This document shows, one piece after another, positions 18,804 through 27,244 of a DNA stretch of 64,000 nucleotides (positions are counted from its first letter, which is position 1; the number at the start of each line of letters is the position of its first letter). A program made the position numbers and the translations under genes. Under the pieces are notes generated by a model, which made no database searches, was not told the origin of the DNA, and worked only from the letters and a program-made list of their open reading frames with translations. The DNA is from Variovorax sp. UMC13 (GTDB taxonomy: Bacteria; Pseudomonadota; Gammaproteobacteria; Burkholderiales; Burkholderiaceae_C): contig NZ_LZZW01000003.1 of the NCBI RefSeq assembly GCF_014170375.1, positions 310,001 to 374,000 of the forward strand. The letters run 5' to 3'.

Positions 18804-19967
18804 ATGGTTCGGCATTCCAGATGGGTGGCTTTTCTCTTTCTGTTTTGGGGAGGCCTCGTCGGCCAGGCACTCGCGCTGAGCGTCTCGCTCGCCGGCTTCG
18901 CCTACTCGGGTGATGCGGCCAGCATCACGGCCCGTTTCCCGCATTCGCAGCGCCTCGACAAATCGCTGGGCGCGGGCGGCATCAACGGCCTGATCCGGCA
19001 GGTGGTAGCGGCCCAGCCGCCCACCGCCTTCGAGCTCGACACGGCCAACCTGATGGAGCTCAAGGGCCGCGACCAGGCCATCGCGGTCGCGCTGATGCTC
19101 AACGGCGAGACGGTGTCGACCGAGCGCTTCGGCGGTTTGTCGAAGGTCTTCATCCAGCTGCGCGCGCAGGCCATGTTCTTCGACTTCAAGACCATGACCG
19201 TGCTGCGCGCCTACCCGTTCAGCGTGGCCTATGTCGACCTGCTCGACCATGCGCCCACCGAGGACGAGATCGCCGAGCGCGTGCGCACGCTCTACCTCGG
19301 CGCGGGCACCACGCCCGGCATCCTGAACCGCTTCTCCGAAGCGCTCGCGCGCGCCAGCCTGCCGGCCCAGGTGCCGCGTTTCCTGCAGGTCTCGCAGGCC
19401 AGCGTCAGCGATGAAGTGCGCAAGCTGCTGCCGGCCGAACTCGCGAGCCAGCCCGGCGTGGCCGAGACCTGGGTCGCCGACATGCTGGCCGAAGCCATCT
19501 CCAGCCGCACCGGCGTGCCGATCCTGCCCTATGCCAAGGGCTATGCGATCGGCAAGGTGATGTCGATGCGCGTGGCCGACGGCTCGGTCTACGAGCTCAA
19601 GCTGCCCGAGCCCGACTACGCGATCGCGGTCGACCTCACGCGCTTCGGCCGCTTCGAGCACGCCAAGGTCGCGGCCGGCACCAGCTACATCTACGCCTCG
19701 AAGGTCGCGGTCAAGGTGCAGCAGCCGCTGGCCAACCGCGTCTACATGAACTCGGAATTCAAGAACGGCGAGGTCAAGACCGTGCCTTCTTCGCAGCGCA
19801 GCGTGGACGACTTCCCCGCCTACAGCGACAGCCTGCGCGGCCTGTTCACCAAGCTCTCCGGCGTGCTCGCCGGGGGCAATGATCCGTGGCTCAAGGATGC
19901 GGCCGCCGCCCCGGACATCGACAAGCAAATCACCGCCACCAAAGAGGTCATCCAGTCATGCAAATAG
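18804..19967 (+). CDS. Exported protein of unknown function, first gene of a four-gene exported cluster
   Basis: A 387-residue protein I do not recognise. It has a signal peptide (hydrophobic VAFLFLFWGGLVG at residues 8-20, likely cut after ALA at 24), so it acts in the periplasm or outer membrane. There are no other membrane helices. The central part carries a PEPDYAIAVDLTRFGR strand preceded by MLAEAISSRTGVPILPYAKG, a pattern loosely reminiscent of TolB/CsgG-like lobes; this is an eye impression only. A GAGGGGGAC ribosome site precedes the ATG. Its stop overlaps the next gene by ten bases, and three further exported proteins follow in the same direction up to a terminator at 23342. Confidence 0.8.
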   Translation: MVRHSRWVAFLFLFWGGLVGQALALSVSLAGFAYSGDAASITARFPHSQRLDKSLGAGGINGLIRQVVAAQPPTAFELDTANLMELKGRDQAIAVALMLNGETVSTERFGGLSKVFIQLRAQAMFFDFKTMTVLRAYPFSVAYVDLLDHAPTEDEIAERVRTLYLGAGTTPGILNRFSEALARASLPAQVPRFLQVSQASVSDEVRKLLPAELASQPGVAETWVADMLAEAISSRTGVPILPYAKGYAIGKVMSMRVADGSVYELKLPEPDYAIAVDLTRFGRFEHAKVAAGTSYIYASKVAVKVQQPLANRVYMNSEFKNGEVKTVPSSQRSVDDFPAYSDSLRGLFTKLSGVLAGGNDPWLKDAAAAPDIDKQITATKEVIQSCK

Positions 19968-21154
19968 CCTTGCCACTCGCCGCGCCGATCGCGCGCCATC
20001 CGATGCGCAGCGTCGTCCTGATGCTGCTCGCCTTCGGCCTGTTCTTCATGGGCCTGGCCGCGCACGCGCAGGTCGCGACCGCCCGCGGCAAGGCCTCGGT
20101 GACCTACGAGGGCTCGGTGTTCGGCAGCAAGGCCAGCCCCGAGGTCAAGGAGCGCGCGATGCGCGAGGCGCAGGTCAAGGCGGTCGAGTTCTACTACGCC
20201 GAAGCCGGCGAGTCCGAGTCGGCCAACTTCGACGCGATCCGCGACCGCGTGGGCGCCAACCTCGACAAGTTCATCCTCGACGCGACCGTCCTCGACGAGC
20301 AGGACCAGACCGACAAGCGCGTCTACACCGTCACGGTGCGCACCTCGATCAACGTGGCCAAGCTGCGCAACGCGGTCAAGGCCGGATCGGCCACCACGGC
20401 CACGGCCAAGGGCGACCGCTCCAAGCTGACCTTCCTGTTCGTGTCGCGCCAGGTCGATTCCGAGAAAACCTTCGACGACCGCGTCTACCAGCGCGTGGAC
20501 CGCGGCGTGAAGGTCGATGCGCAGGGTTCCGACAAGCGCCGCGGCGCCGAGGGCGAATCGATCCGTGGCGGCCAGATCGGCACCAACGCATCGCGCAGCC
20601 GCGAGACCGCGTTCGAAGCCAAGCGCACCGACACCATCGAGACCGGCGGCAGCACCACGCGCCGCGCGAGCGAATCGACCTGGCGCATCTTCCCGAGCGC
20701 CAACCTGAATTCGGTGTTCACCGGCATCTTCGCCTCAGCCGGTTTCAAGGTGCTCGAGGCCGGCTTCGTCGAGCCCTACACCAACGGCCTCATGAAGATC
20801 AAGAACGTCGAGAACGACTACAAGACCGGCAACGACCTCGACCCCGCGACGCTGCGCGATGTGGTGCGCGGCCTGCAGGCGGCCCAGGTACCGTACCTGG
20901 CCTTCGGCACGCTCGACGTGGGCCTGACCGACACCGATCCGTCCAGCGGCCTGCAGCGCGTGGCCGTGACCGTGACCGGCAAGATTCTCGACCTCACCAG
21001 CGGCATCCCCGAGAACATCTCGACCGTCGGCCCGGTGCAGTACGCCGGCGTCGGCCCGACCGAAGCCGAAGCCCGCGGCAACGCGCTCAAGAAGGCCGCC
21101 GACAGCGCGGCGCGCGAACTCGTGAGCCAGGTCACCAACCTCGGCCTGCGCTGA
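19958..21154 (+). CDS. Exported protein with an LPP20/FlgT-N-like domain
   Basis: A 398-residue exported protein with signal peptide VVLMLLAFGLFFMGLAAHA, probable cut after A37. Residues about 40-135 (ASVTYEGSVFG through KRVYTVTVRTSINVAKL) follow the LPP20/FlgT N-terminal pattern: a strand, then a helix of AREAQ-type repeats (KERAMREAQVKAVEFYYAEA), then strands. A charged low-complexity linker with many Arg and Ser residues spans about 160-240. The C-terminal third (SVFTGIFASAGFKVLEAG, then VPYLAFGTLDVGLTD) resembles a TolB/FlgT middle lobe. The start overlaps the upstream gene by ten bases, indicating coupling. Function unknown; an outer-membrane-associated assembly role is inferred from the cluster. 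Confidence 0.78.
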   Translation: MQIALPLAAPIARHPMRSVVLMLLAFGLFFMGLAAHAQVATARGKASVTYEGSVFGSKASPEVKERAMREAQVKAVEFYYAEAGESESANFDAIRDRVGANLDKFILDATVLDEQDQTDKRVYTVTVRTSINVAKLRNAVKAGSATTATAKGDRSKLTFLFVSRQVDSEKTFDDRVYQRVDRGVKVDAQGSDKRRGAEGESIRGGQIGTNASRSRETAFEAKRTDTIETGGSTTRRASESTWRIFPSANLNSVFTGIFASAGFKVLEAGFVEPYTNGLMKIKNVENDYKTGNDLDPATLRDVVRGLQAAQVPYLAFGTLDVGLTDTDPSSGLQRVAVTVTGKILDLTSGIPENISTVGPVQYAGVGPTEAEARGNALKKAADSAARELVSQVTNLGLR

Positions 21155-21209
21155 CCAGCGCACACCTTTCTTCTTTTCCTTTTTCTTTCACTCCAAAGAA
21201 CACCACAAC

Positions 21210-21854
21210 ATGTCCAAGAAACTGACCGCCATCGCACTCGCCGCCGCCTTCATCGCCCCTTGCGCCTTCGCGCAGTTCTCGATGCCCTCGATCGGCAGCA
21301 TCACCGGTGGCGCCGCTTCGGGCGGCGGCGACCAGGGCGCCGAGCAGGACTCGCTGGTGCGCGCCTACGTGTCGGCCAACAAGGAGGTGCTGGTCGCGCA
21401 GTCGAAGATGGCCGAGGCCGTGGGCCTCAAGGAATCGGCGGCCAAGCTGAAGTCCACCGCCGATGCGCTGGGTGACGGCGCGACCAAGGGCAACCTGTCG
21501 GACGCCGACAAGATCCAGAGCGATTCGTCCAAGGAGATCAGCGCCCGCCTCAACGACAGCAACCTGAAGATGGATGCGCAGTCGCAGGCGCTGTACCAGT
21601 CGGGCATGGCCTCGCTGGGCCTGGGCGTGGTCAAGTACGTCGGCCTGCGCCCGCATGTGCTGGCCTTCAGCAACACGCTCAAGGCTTCGCCGATGCTGGC
21701 CATGACCAAGCTCAACGCCGGCGCCTACGTGGTGACCAACTTCCCGAGCAACGCGAAGAACGTCTACGACACGCTGAGCTACTCGACGGCCTACGCCAAG
21801 AGCCACGACATCCCCGTGCCGACCGACGCGACCAAGGCGCTGGGCGCGTTCTGA
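21210..21854 (+). CDS. Small exported Ala/Ser-rich protein of unknown function
   Basis: A 214-residue protein with a clean signal peptide (KKLTAIALAAAFIAPCAFA, cut after A21) and no lipobox. The mature part begins with a Gly/Ser-rich stretch (SIGSITGGAASGGGDQG), then mainly helical Ala/Lys/Asp segments, suggesting a helical periplasmic subunit or chaperone. I do not recognise a family. It starts 55 bases after the preceding gene, and the CsgG-like lipoprotein gene starts four bases after its stop, so it is transcribed within the four-gene cluster. Confidence 0.75.
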   Translation: MSKKLTAIALAAAFIAPCAFAQFSMPSIGSITGGAASGGGDQGAEQDSLVRAYVSANKEVLVAQSKMAEAVGLKESAAKLKSTADALGDGATKGNLSDADKIQSDSSKEISARLNDSNLKMDAQSQALYQSGMASLGLGVVKYVGLRPHVLAFSNTLKASPMLAMTKLNAGAYVVTNFPSNAKNVYDTLSYSTAYAKSHDIPVPTDATKALGAF

Positions 21855-21858
21855 GGCC

Positions 21859-23310
21859 ATGGGCACCGTCCGACTGACGCTGGCGCTGTCGCTGGCCTTC
21901 TCGGTCTCGGCCTGCGACCAGGCCCAGACCATGATCGACAAGTACACCGGCAAGAACAAGCCAGTGCCTGCGGTGGTCGCGACGCCGGTCGCGCCGGTGG
22001 CGCCCCCGCCATCGGCTTCGCCCGTGGCCGCGCTGCCCGACGCCGGCAAGGTCGGCACCGTGACGGTCAACGCGCAGGGCACGGGTGCCAGCGCGGCCGA
22101 GGCGGTCGACGAAGCGATGCGCCTGGCGCTCAAGATGGTCAACGGCACGACCATGGACCTGGGCAGCGAGCAGATCAAGGTCACGCTGACGCTGGCGCGC
22201 GGCCGCAACGCCGAGGCCCTGCGCGGCACGGCCTTCGCCGAGCAGGTGGTGCAGAGCGCGGGTGGCGCGATCACCGGCTTCAAGGTCAACGCGCTCGACG
22301 GCCCCGACAGCCGCGGCTTCTACCAGGCCGACATCGAGGCCTCGGTCGCCAAGTACACGCCGCCCGCGGCCGACAGCAAGAAGCTCAAGATCGTGATCGC
22401 GCCGCTGCGCTACGACACCGCGTCCTTCCCCATGGGCGGGCGCAGCGTGCCGGCCGAGAAGGTGGCCGAGGACCTGCGCCAGCAGATCCTCACCGCGCTG
22501 ACCAACACCGGGCGCTTCACCGTGCTCGACCGCGACATGGGCGGCGAGGTCGCGCAGGAGCTCGACATGATCAGTTCGGGCCAGGCACCGCGCGCCGAGT
22601 TCGGCAAGCTGGGCCAGGCCATGAGCGCCGACGTGATCTGGGTCGGCAAGATCACTTCCTTCGCCTACAACCGCCACGCGCGCCAGCTGCAGACCAGCGA
22701 CCGCGAACTGGTGAGCTACTCGGGCGGCTGGGGTGTCTCGCAGAAGCTGGTCAACGTGTCGACGCGGCAGGTCATGCTGTCGGAGTCGCTGCGCGGCGAA
22801 GCGCCCAAGGTCGCGGCCACCACGCTGGGCTCGGGCATCGACGGCGCGCAGGTCAGCGAAGGCATGCAGAACGAGATCGCCAACCGCATCGTCTCGGGCA
22901 TCGTCTCGCGCACCTACCCGGTGACCGTGATCTCGCGCGACGGCAACGCCGTGGTGCTGAGCCAGGGCGGCCAGGCGGTGCGCGAAGGCGGGCGCTACCA
23001 GCTGGCCTACATGGGCAAGGAGATGTTCGACCCGCAGACCAACCAGTCGCTGGGCCGGGTCGAATCCGACTGCTGCGAGGTGGTGATCGAACGCGTGACG
23101 CCGACCATGGCCCAGGGCCGGCTCGAACGCGTGCAGATGCCGCTCGACGGCCTGCAGCCCGGCGCGCTGCAACTGCGCGGGATGGTGACGGCGCGTGTGG
23201 CGGCGGCCGACACCGCCGCGGCACCTGCGACCAAGCCGAAGCCCGCACGCCCGGCCGCCACGCGCAGCGATGCACCGGCGGCGGCGCCGGCGCGCGACGA
23301 CAAGTGGTGA
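21859..23310 (+). CDS. CsgG/FlgT-like outer-membrane lipoprotein
   Basis: A 483-residue lipoprotein; the lipobox VSAC places the lipidated cysteine at residue 19, with Asp at +2. A Pro/Ala-rich tether (34-60) leads to three modules. Residues 65-168 resemble the FlgT N-terminal/LPP20 fold (EAVDEAMRLALKMVNGTTMD, then GFYQADIEASV). Residues 175-350 match the CsgG/FlgT middle lobe (KIVIAPLRYDT, LTNTGRFTVLDRDMGGEVAQE, ADVIWVGKI). Residues 353-425 look like the FlgT SH3-like end (TVISRDGNAVVLSQGG, then NQSLGRVESD). A Pro/Ala tail follows. CsgG makes curli-secretion pores and FlgT belongs to the flagellar H-ring, but no csg or flagellar genes are nearby. The role is therefore unassigned; the layout comparison is by eye. 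Confidence 0.82.
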   Translation: MGTVRLTLALSLAFSVSACDQAQTMIDKYTGKNKPVPAVVATPVAPVAPPPSASPVAALPDAGKVGTVTVNAQGTGASAAEAVDEAMRLALKMVNGTTMDLGSEQIKVTLTLARGRNAEALRGTAFAEQVVQSAGGAITGFKVNALDGPDSRGFYQADIEASVAKYTPPAADSKKLKIVIAPLRYDTASFPMGGRSVPAEKVAEDLRQQILTALTNTGRFTVLDRDMGGEVAQELDMISSGQAPRAEFGKLGQAMSADVIWVGKITSFAYNRHARQLQTSDRELVSYSGGWGVSQKLVNVSTRQVMLSESLRGEAPKVAATTLGSGIDGAQVSEGMQNEIANRIVSGIVSRTYPVTVISRDGNAVVLSQGGQAVREGGRYQLAYMGKEMFDPQTNQSLGRVESDCCEVVIERVTPTMAQGRLERVQMPLDGLQPGALQLRGMVTARVAAADTAAAPATKPKPARPAATRSDAPAAAPARDDKW

Positions 23311-23341
23311 GAGCGCCCCGGTGCTGACACCACCGCCTCGG

Positions 23342-23367
23342 AAAACCGCCTTCGGGCGGTTTTTTTT
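23342..23367 (+). terminator. Rho-independent terminator after the exported cluster
   Basis: AAAACCGCC, loop TTCG, GGCGGTTTT, then a continuous T-run to 23367. It starts 31 bases after the CsgG-like gene stop and closes the four-gene unit. Confidence 0.92.
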
Positions 23368-23504
23368 CGCCTGAAGCGCCCGCGGTCGCCGGCGCTGTCA
23401 TGGCGGCGGCGGGCGTGCGGATTCCCGGACAGGGCGCTTGCCGCGTGGCCGGTTTTTCATCCGCCGCGGCGCGGGAAAACCACGATGCTGCGGAAGAACA
23501 TCCT

Positions 23505-23514
23505 TTGAATTCAA
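23505..23514. repeat. Perfect palindrome TTGAATTCAA
   Basis: A 10-base perfect palindrome ending 23 bases upstream of the sigma54 -24 element. It could be part of an activator or IHF-region site, but the spacing is close for a sigma54 enhancer, so its role is uncertain. Confidence 0.3.
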
Positions 23515-23537
23515 TCACTTGCATCGCGTGCGCGGCG

Positions 23538-23553
23538 TGGCACGTCGGTTGCT
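23538..23553 (+). promoter_or_regulatory. Sigma54 (RpoN) -24/-12 promoter
   Basis: TGGCACGTCGGTTGCT matches the sigma54 consensus TGGCACG-N4-TTGC[A/T] at every defined position, with the GG (23539-23540) and GC (23551-23552) doublets exactly ten bases apart. Transcription would begin near 23563 and read into the DUF6351 and Bug genes. A sigma54-dependent NtrC-type activator is encoded at 29259. Confidence 0.75.
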
Positions 23554-23589
23554 ATTGAACTGGCACAACACCCGAGGATGGAGACACCG

Positions 23590-23685
23590 ATGAGCCCGCA
23601 GCACTGCACGACCCGCGCACCCCCGGCACCGCCTTCACGGGCGAGGCCGGCGCCTGGCGCGCCTTTCTTCCCGCCCCCGCACTGA
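23590..23685 (+). CDS. Putative 31-residue proline-rich leader peptide
   Basis: A short open frame in the leader of the DUF6351 transcript, about 26 bases after the predicted sigma54 start. It has a GGAG ribosome site at 23580-23583, six bases before the ATG. Eleven of 31 residues are proline. The end reads APFFPPPH then stop, so a PPP motif lies two codons before termination, where ribosomes are known to pause without EF-P. A regulatory leader is inference. High GC makes proline-rich frames common, so this may be chance. Confidence 0.3.
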   Translation: MSPQHCTTRAPPAPPSRARPAPGAPFFPPPH

Positions 23686-23780
23686 CGCCGCACGCCCGGC
23701 GCGACGACCCGGTTCGACCGTGTCGCGCCGCCGCATGGGCAAAGCCTTTTCCCTTCACAAAAAAGACGGAGACCTTGAGC

Positions 23781-26054
23781 ATGAGATTCGAAAAGAACAC
23801 CCCCCGCTTCGGCCGGAACTCGGCGCGCGTCAGCGCCTTGCTGGCCGCGCTGATCCTGTCGGCCTGCGGCGGCAGCAGCAACGACGGCGGCGGTACCAAC
23901 CCGCCGACCGGCGGCAACCCGGTCACGCCCGTGCCGGACCCCGGCAGTCCCAACCCCGGCACGCCGGCGGATGCGACGGTCAAGGTCAGCGTGCTGTCGT
24001 CATCGCCCAAGCTCGTGACCGGCGACGATGCACTGGTCGAGCTCCAGCTGCTGGGCGACAAGCCGATGAGCACGCTGTCGGTGACGGTCGACGGCCGCGA
24101 CGTGACGGCGGCCTTCGCCCGCAACCCCGCCGACGGCCGCCTGCTGGGCAAGGTCACGGGGCTCAAGCTCGGCGAGAACCAGCTGGTCACACGCTACGGC
24201 GACTACAGCACCACGCTGGCGCTCACGGCCTATCCGGTCACCGGCCCGGTGATCTCGGGTCCGCATGAGGAACCCTTCGTGTGCGGCTACGCCACCTTCA
24301 CCCGCATGGGCGGCCAGCCGCTCAAGTCGCTGGACGACGGCAAGTGCTCGGTCGAGACGCGGGTCGACTACTACTACCGCAACAGCAGCGGCGGCAACAC
24401 GCGCTTCGAGCCCGCGTCGATCACGGCCTATCCGGCCAACATGACCTACCTCACGGTCAACGGCAAGAGCGTGCCCTACGTGGTGCGGCTCGAGAGCGGC
24501 ACCATCAACCGCGGCCTCTACCAGTCGGCCATCCTGCACGACGTGCTCAACGAGCCCGCGCCGTCGCCGACCACGCCGCCTGCCGGCTGGAACGGCCAGC
24601 TGCTCTATCCGCTGGGCGGCGGCTGCCAGGGCGGCTGGTTCCAGCAGGGCAACGACTTCGGCACGCTGATCAACCCGGTCTACCAGAGCCGCGGCTTCGC
24701 CGTGACCACCTCGACGCTCAACGTCTTCGGCACCAACTGCAACGACCAGCTCTCCTCGGAGACCATCGCGATGGTGAAGGAGCGCTTCATCGAGAACTTC
24801 GGCGTGCCCAAGTACACCATCGGCGTGGGCGGTTCGGGCGGCTCCTACCAGAGCCACCAGACCAGCGACAACTATCCCGGTCTGTTCGACGGCGTGGTGG
24901 TGAGCCAGGTGTTCGCCGACGTGACCTCGTCGACCATCTTCAAGCTGCACGACTCGCGCGTGCTCAACAACTACTTCAACGACCCGGCGACCTCGGCGCT
25001 GGCCTACACCGTGGCGGAAAAGCAGGCCATCTCGGGCTACCTGCAGATCGGCAACATCGCCAACATGAGCGGCAGCGCGGGCCGGCTCGACCCGACCGTG
25101 TCCTTCCCGGCCGGCGTGCCCGTGGAGCAGCGCTACAACCCGTTGACCAACCCGACGGGTGCGCGTGCCACGGTCTTCGATCACACGGCCAACGTCTACG
25201 GCAAGACCGAGGCCGAAGGCTTCGCGCTGCGGCCGATCGACAACGTCGGCATCCAGTACGGCCTGAATGCGCTCAACGAAGGCAAGCTTTCGATCGACAA
25301 GTTCCTGGACCTCAACGAGCGCGTGGGCGGCGTCGACCGGGACATGAAGCGCACCGCCACCCGCACCGTGGGCGACGTCGAGGCGCTCAACCGTGCCTAT
25401 CAGTCGGGACGGATCGTGAACGGCGGCGGCGGCCTCGCATCGACCGCGATCATCGACCTGCGCGACTACAACGACGGCACGGTGGGCGGCGACATCCACA
25501 CCAAGATCCATTCCTTCTCGATGCGCGAGCGCCTGCGCCGTGCCAACGGCCACATCGACAACCATGTGATGTGGACCAAGGGGGGCAGCGAAGCCGAAGC
25601 CTTCGACCAGATGAACACCTGGTTGTCGGCGGTGCGTGCCGACAGCTCCGGCCGCAGCAAGGCGCAGAAGGTGGCGGCCAACCGGCCGGCCGAGCTCAAG
25701 GACGCCTGCTGGAGCAACGGCCTGAAGTACGTGGAGGAGCAGACCGCCTTCGGCACCGGCGCCTGCAACACCTTCTACCCCGCGGGCACGACGCCGCGCA
25801 TGGCGGCCGGCGGCCCGCTGACCGACGACATCGCGAAGTGCCAGCTCAAGCCGCTGAACCCCTCGGACTACCGCGTGATCTTCAGCCCGGTGCAGTGGGG
25901 CCGCATGCAGGCCGCGTTCCCCGGCGGTGTCTGCGACTGGACGAAGGCGGGCGTGGGCCAGCAGGCCTTGACGGGCACCTGGCTGTCCTTCGGGCCCTCG
26001 CCGGTCAACCTGCTGTTCGACATCACGAAGCGGCTGCTCGCCAGCTTCATGTGA
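23781..26054 (+). CDS. DUF6351 family lipoprotein, probable alpha/beta-hydrolase-like enzyme
   Basis: A 757-residue exported protein. The signal peptide ends in lipobox LSAC (Cys29), followed by a Gly/Asn/Pro-rich tether, so it is probably lipid-anchored. The body matches DUF6351: NGQLLYPLGGGCQGGW, then a nucleophile-elbow-like GVGGSGGSYQSHQ with Ser at about residue 352, reminiscent of tannase/feruloyl-esterase-like serine hydrolases. Paired cysteines (FVCGYATF, GTNCNDQL, DACWSNG, GACNTF, GVCDW) suggest disulfides. The ATG at 23781 has ideal spacing from GGAG; a TTG at 23775 is too close. It is followed by a Bug protein gene, suggesting that a released carboxylate is captured; the substrate is unknown. 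Confidence 0.82.
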   Translation: MRFEKNTPRFGRNSARVSALLAALILSACGGSSNDGGGTNPPTGGNPVTPVPDPGSPNPGTPADATVKVSVLSSSPKLVTGDDALVELQLLGDKPMSTLSVTVDGRDVTAAFARNPADGRLLGKVTGLKLGENQLVTRYGDYSTTLALTAYPVTGPVISGPHEEPFVCGYATFTRMGGQPLKSLDDGKCSVETRVDYYYRNSSGGNTRFEPASITAYPANMTYLTVNGKSVPYVVRLESGTINRGLYQSAILHDVLNEPAPSPTTPPAGWNGQLLYPLGGGCQGGWFQQGNDFGTLINPVYQSRGFAVTTSTLNVFGTNCNDQLSSETIAMVKERFIENFGVPKYTIGVGGSGGSYQSHQTSDNYPGLFDGVVVSQVFADVTSSTIFKLHDSRVLNNYFNDPATSALAYTVAEKQAISGYLQIGNIANMSGSAGRLDPTVSFPAGVPVEQRYNPLTNPTGARATVFDHTANVYGKTEAEGFALRPIDNVGIQYGLNALNEGKLSIDKFLDLNERVGGVDRDMKRTATRTVGDVEALNRAYQSGRIVNGGGGLASTAIIDLRDYNDGTVGGDIHTKIHSFSMRERLRRANGHIDNHVMWTKGGSEAEAFDQMNTWLSAVRADSSGRSKAQKVAANRPAELKDACWSNGLKYVEEQTAFGTGACNTFYPAGTTPRMAAGGPLTDDIAKCQLKPLNPSDYRVIFSPVQWGRMQAAFPGGVCDWTKAGVGQQALTGTWLSFGPSPVNLLFDITKRLLASFM

Positions 26055-26090
26055 TCGCCTGAGCGATCGAATGCCGGGCCGCGCGCGGCC
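26053..26090. repeat. Intercistronic hairpins between DUF6351 and Bug genes
   Basis: Two structures occupy the 71-base gap: GATCGC-CTGA-GCGATC at 26053-26068 and the perfect palindrome GGCCGCGCGCGGCC at 26077-26090, followed about eleven bases later by a T-run. They may stabilise or partly attenuate the transcript, allowing different levels of the two proteins. Confidence 0.35.
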
Positions 26091-26125
26091 TGGCGTCTGC
26101 ATTTTTTCTTTCCTGGAGTTCGCAC

Positions 26126-27121
26126 TTGAAATCATCGACGACGACGAAGAAATCCCTGGCCGTCCTGGCGGCCGCTGTCCTGTCCATGGGCGCCTCGGCC
26201 CAGAGCTTTCCCGACGGCAAGGTCATCACGATCGTGGTGCCCTTCGCAGCCGGCGGCCCGACCGACCGCGTGGCACGCGACCTGGCCGAGGCCATGCGCA
26301 AGCCGCTGGACGGCGTGAGCATCGTGATCGACAACGCAGCCGGCGCCGGCAGTACCATCGGCAACGCCAAGGTCGCGCGCGCCAAGGCCGACGGCTACAC
26401 GCTGCTGCTCACCCACGTGGGCATGGCCACCACCCCGGTGCTGTATCGCAAGCTGCCCTACAACTACGAGACCGACTTCGAGTACCTGGGCCTGATCAAC
26501 GACGTGCCCATGACCGTGATCGGCAAGCCGCAGCTGGAAGCCAACAACTTCAAGGAACTGCGCGAGTGGATCGGCAAGAACCCGGGCAAGGTGAACCTGG
26601 GCAACGCGGGCATCGGCTCGGCCTCGCACCTGTGCGGCCTGTTGTTCCAGAGCGAGCTCAAGGCGGAAATGACCACCGTGCCGTACAAGGGCACGGCGCC
26701 GGCCATCGCCGACCTGCTGGGCGGCCAGATCGACCTGCTGTGCGACCAGACCACCAACACCACGAGCCAGATCGAGGCGAAGAAGGTCAAGCCGTACGCG
26801 GTGACCACGCTCAAGCGGCTGACGACGCCGGCCCTGAAGGACATCCCGACGCTGGACGAGTCGGGCATGAAGAACTTCCAGGTCACGATCTGGCACGGGC
26901 TGTACGCGCCCAAAGGCACGCCGCCGGCGGTGCTGAAGAAGCTCAACGACGCGGTCAAGGTGGCACTGAAGGACCCGGACTTCATCAAGAAGGAAGAGGG
27001 CCTGGGCGCGGTGGTGGTGACGGACAAGCGCGTGGAGCCGGCGGAGCACAAGAAGTTCGTGCAGGCGGAAGTCGCGCGCTTCGGGCCGGTGATCAAGGCC
27101 GCGGGCGTGTACGCGGACTGA
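26126..27121 (+). CDS. Tripartite tricarboxylate transporter substrate-binding protein (Bug family)
   Basis: A 331-residue TctC/Bug periplasmic protein. It starts at a TTG codon (26126), supported by a CTGGAG ribosome site and a normal signal peptide (KKSLAVLAAAVLSMGASA, cut after residue 25). Landmarks: ITIVVPFAAGGPTDRVAR, IDNAAGAGSTIGNAKVA, TVPYKGTAPAIADLLGGQID. Two unusual cysteines (HLCGLLF, DLLCDQTT) could form a disulfide. No TctAB genes are nearby. The next genes are a DctB-like kinase and an NtrC-type regulator. In Bordetella the Bug protein BctC signals to the kinase BctE, so a sensing role here is a reasonable inference. Confidence 0.88.
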   Translation: MKSSTTTKKSLAVLAAAVLSMGASAQSFPDGKVITIVVPFAAGGPTDRVARDLAEAMRKPLDGVSIVIDNAAGAGSTIGNAKVARAKADGYTLLLTHVGMATTPVLYRKLPYNYETDFEYLGLINDVPMTVIGKPQLEANNFKELREWIGKNPGKVNLGNAGIGSASHLCGLLFQSELKAEMTTVPYKGTAPAIADLLGGQIDLLCDQTTNTTSQIEAKKVKPYAVTTLKRLTTPALKDIPTLDESGMKNFQVTIWHGLYAPKGTPPAVLKKLNDAVKVALKDPDFIKKEEGLGAVVVTDKRVEPAEHKKFVQAEVARFGPVIKAAGVYAD

Positions 27122-27244
27122 GGCGGGCATGCCAGGGTCCGCGCGCGATGGCGAGGGTAAGTCCGTGGCGCAGCACGCCGGCACGGTGACTAGGATCGAG
27201 CCCCGTCGCCGCCGTCGCGCGGGTCCTCGCTCCACGCTGCTCCC

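Noticed and set aside
23590-23780. A second reading frame through the DUF6351 leader that looks GC3-biased (HDPRTPGTAFTGEAG...)
   Set aside because: It has no good start codon with a ribosome site and no recognisable homology; codon bias alone is weak evidence in this genome.
26077-26090. GGCCGCGCGCGGCC palindrome as a transcription terminator
   Set aside because: The T-run begins about eleven bases after the stem, too far for a standard terminator, and the downstream Bug gene seems to belong to the same operon. Kept only as a possible attenuating structure.
24000-26135. A 711-codon minus-strand frame opposite the DUF6351 gene
   Set aside because: Composition is typical of a shadow frame (His, Val, Arg, Gly runs) and the plus-strand gene has a lipobox, family motifs and a ribosome site.
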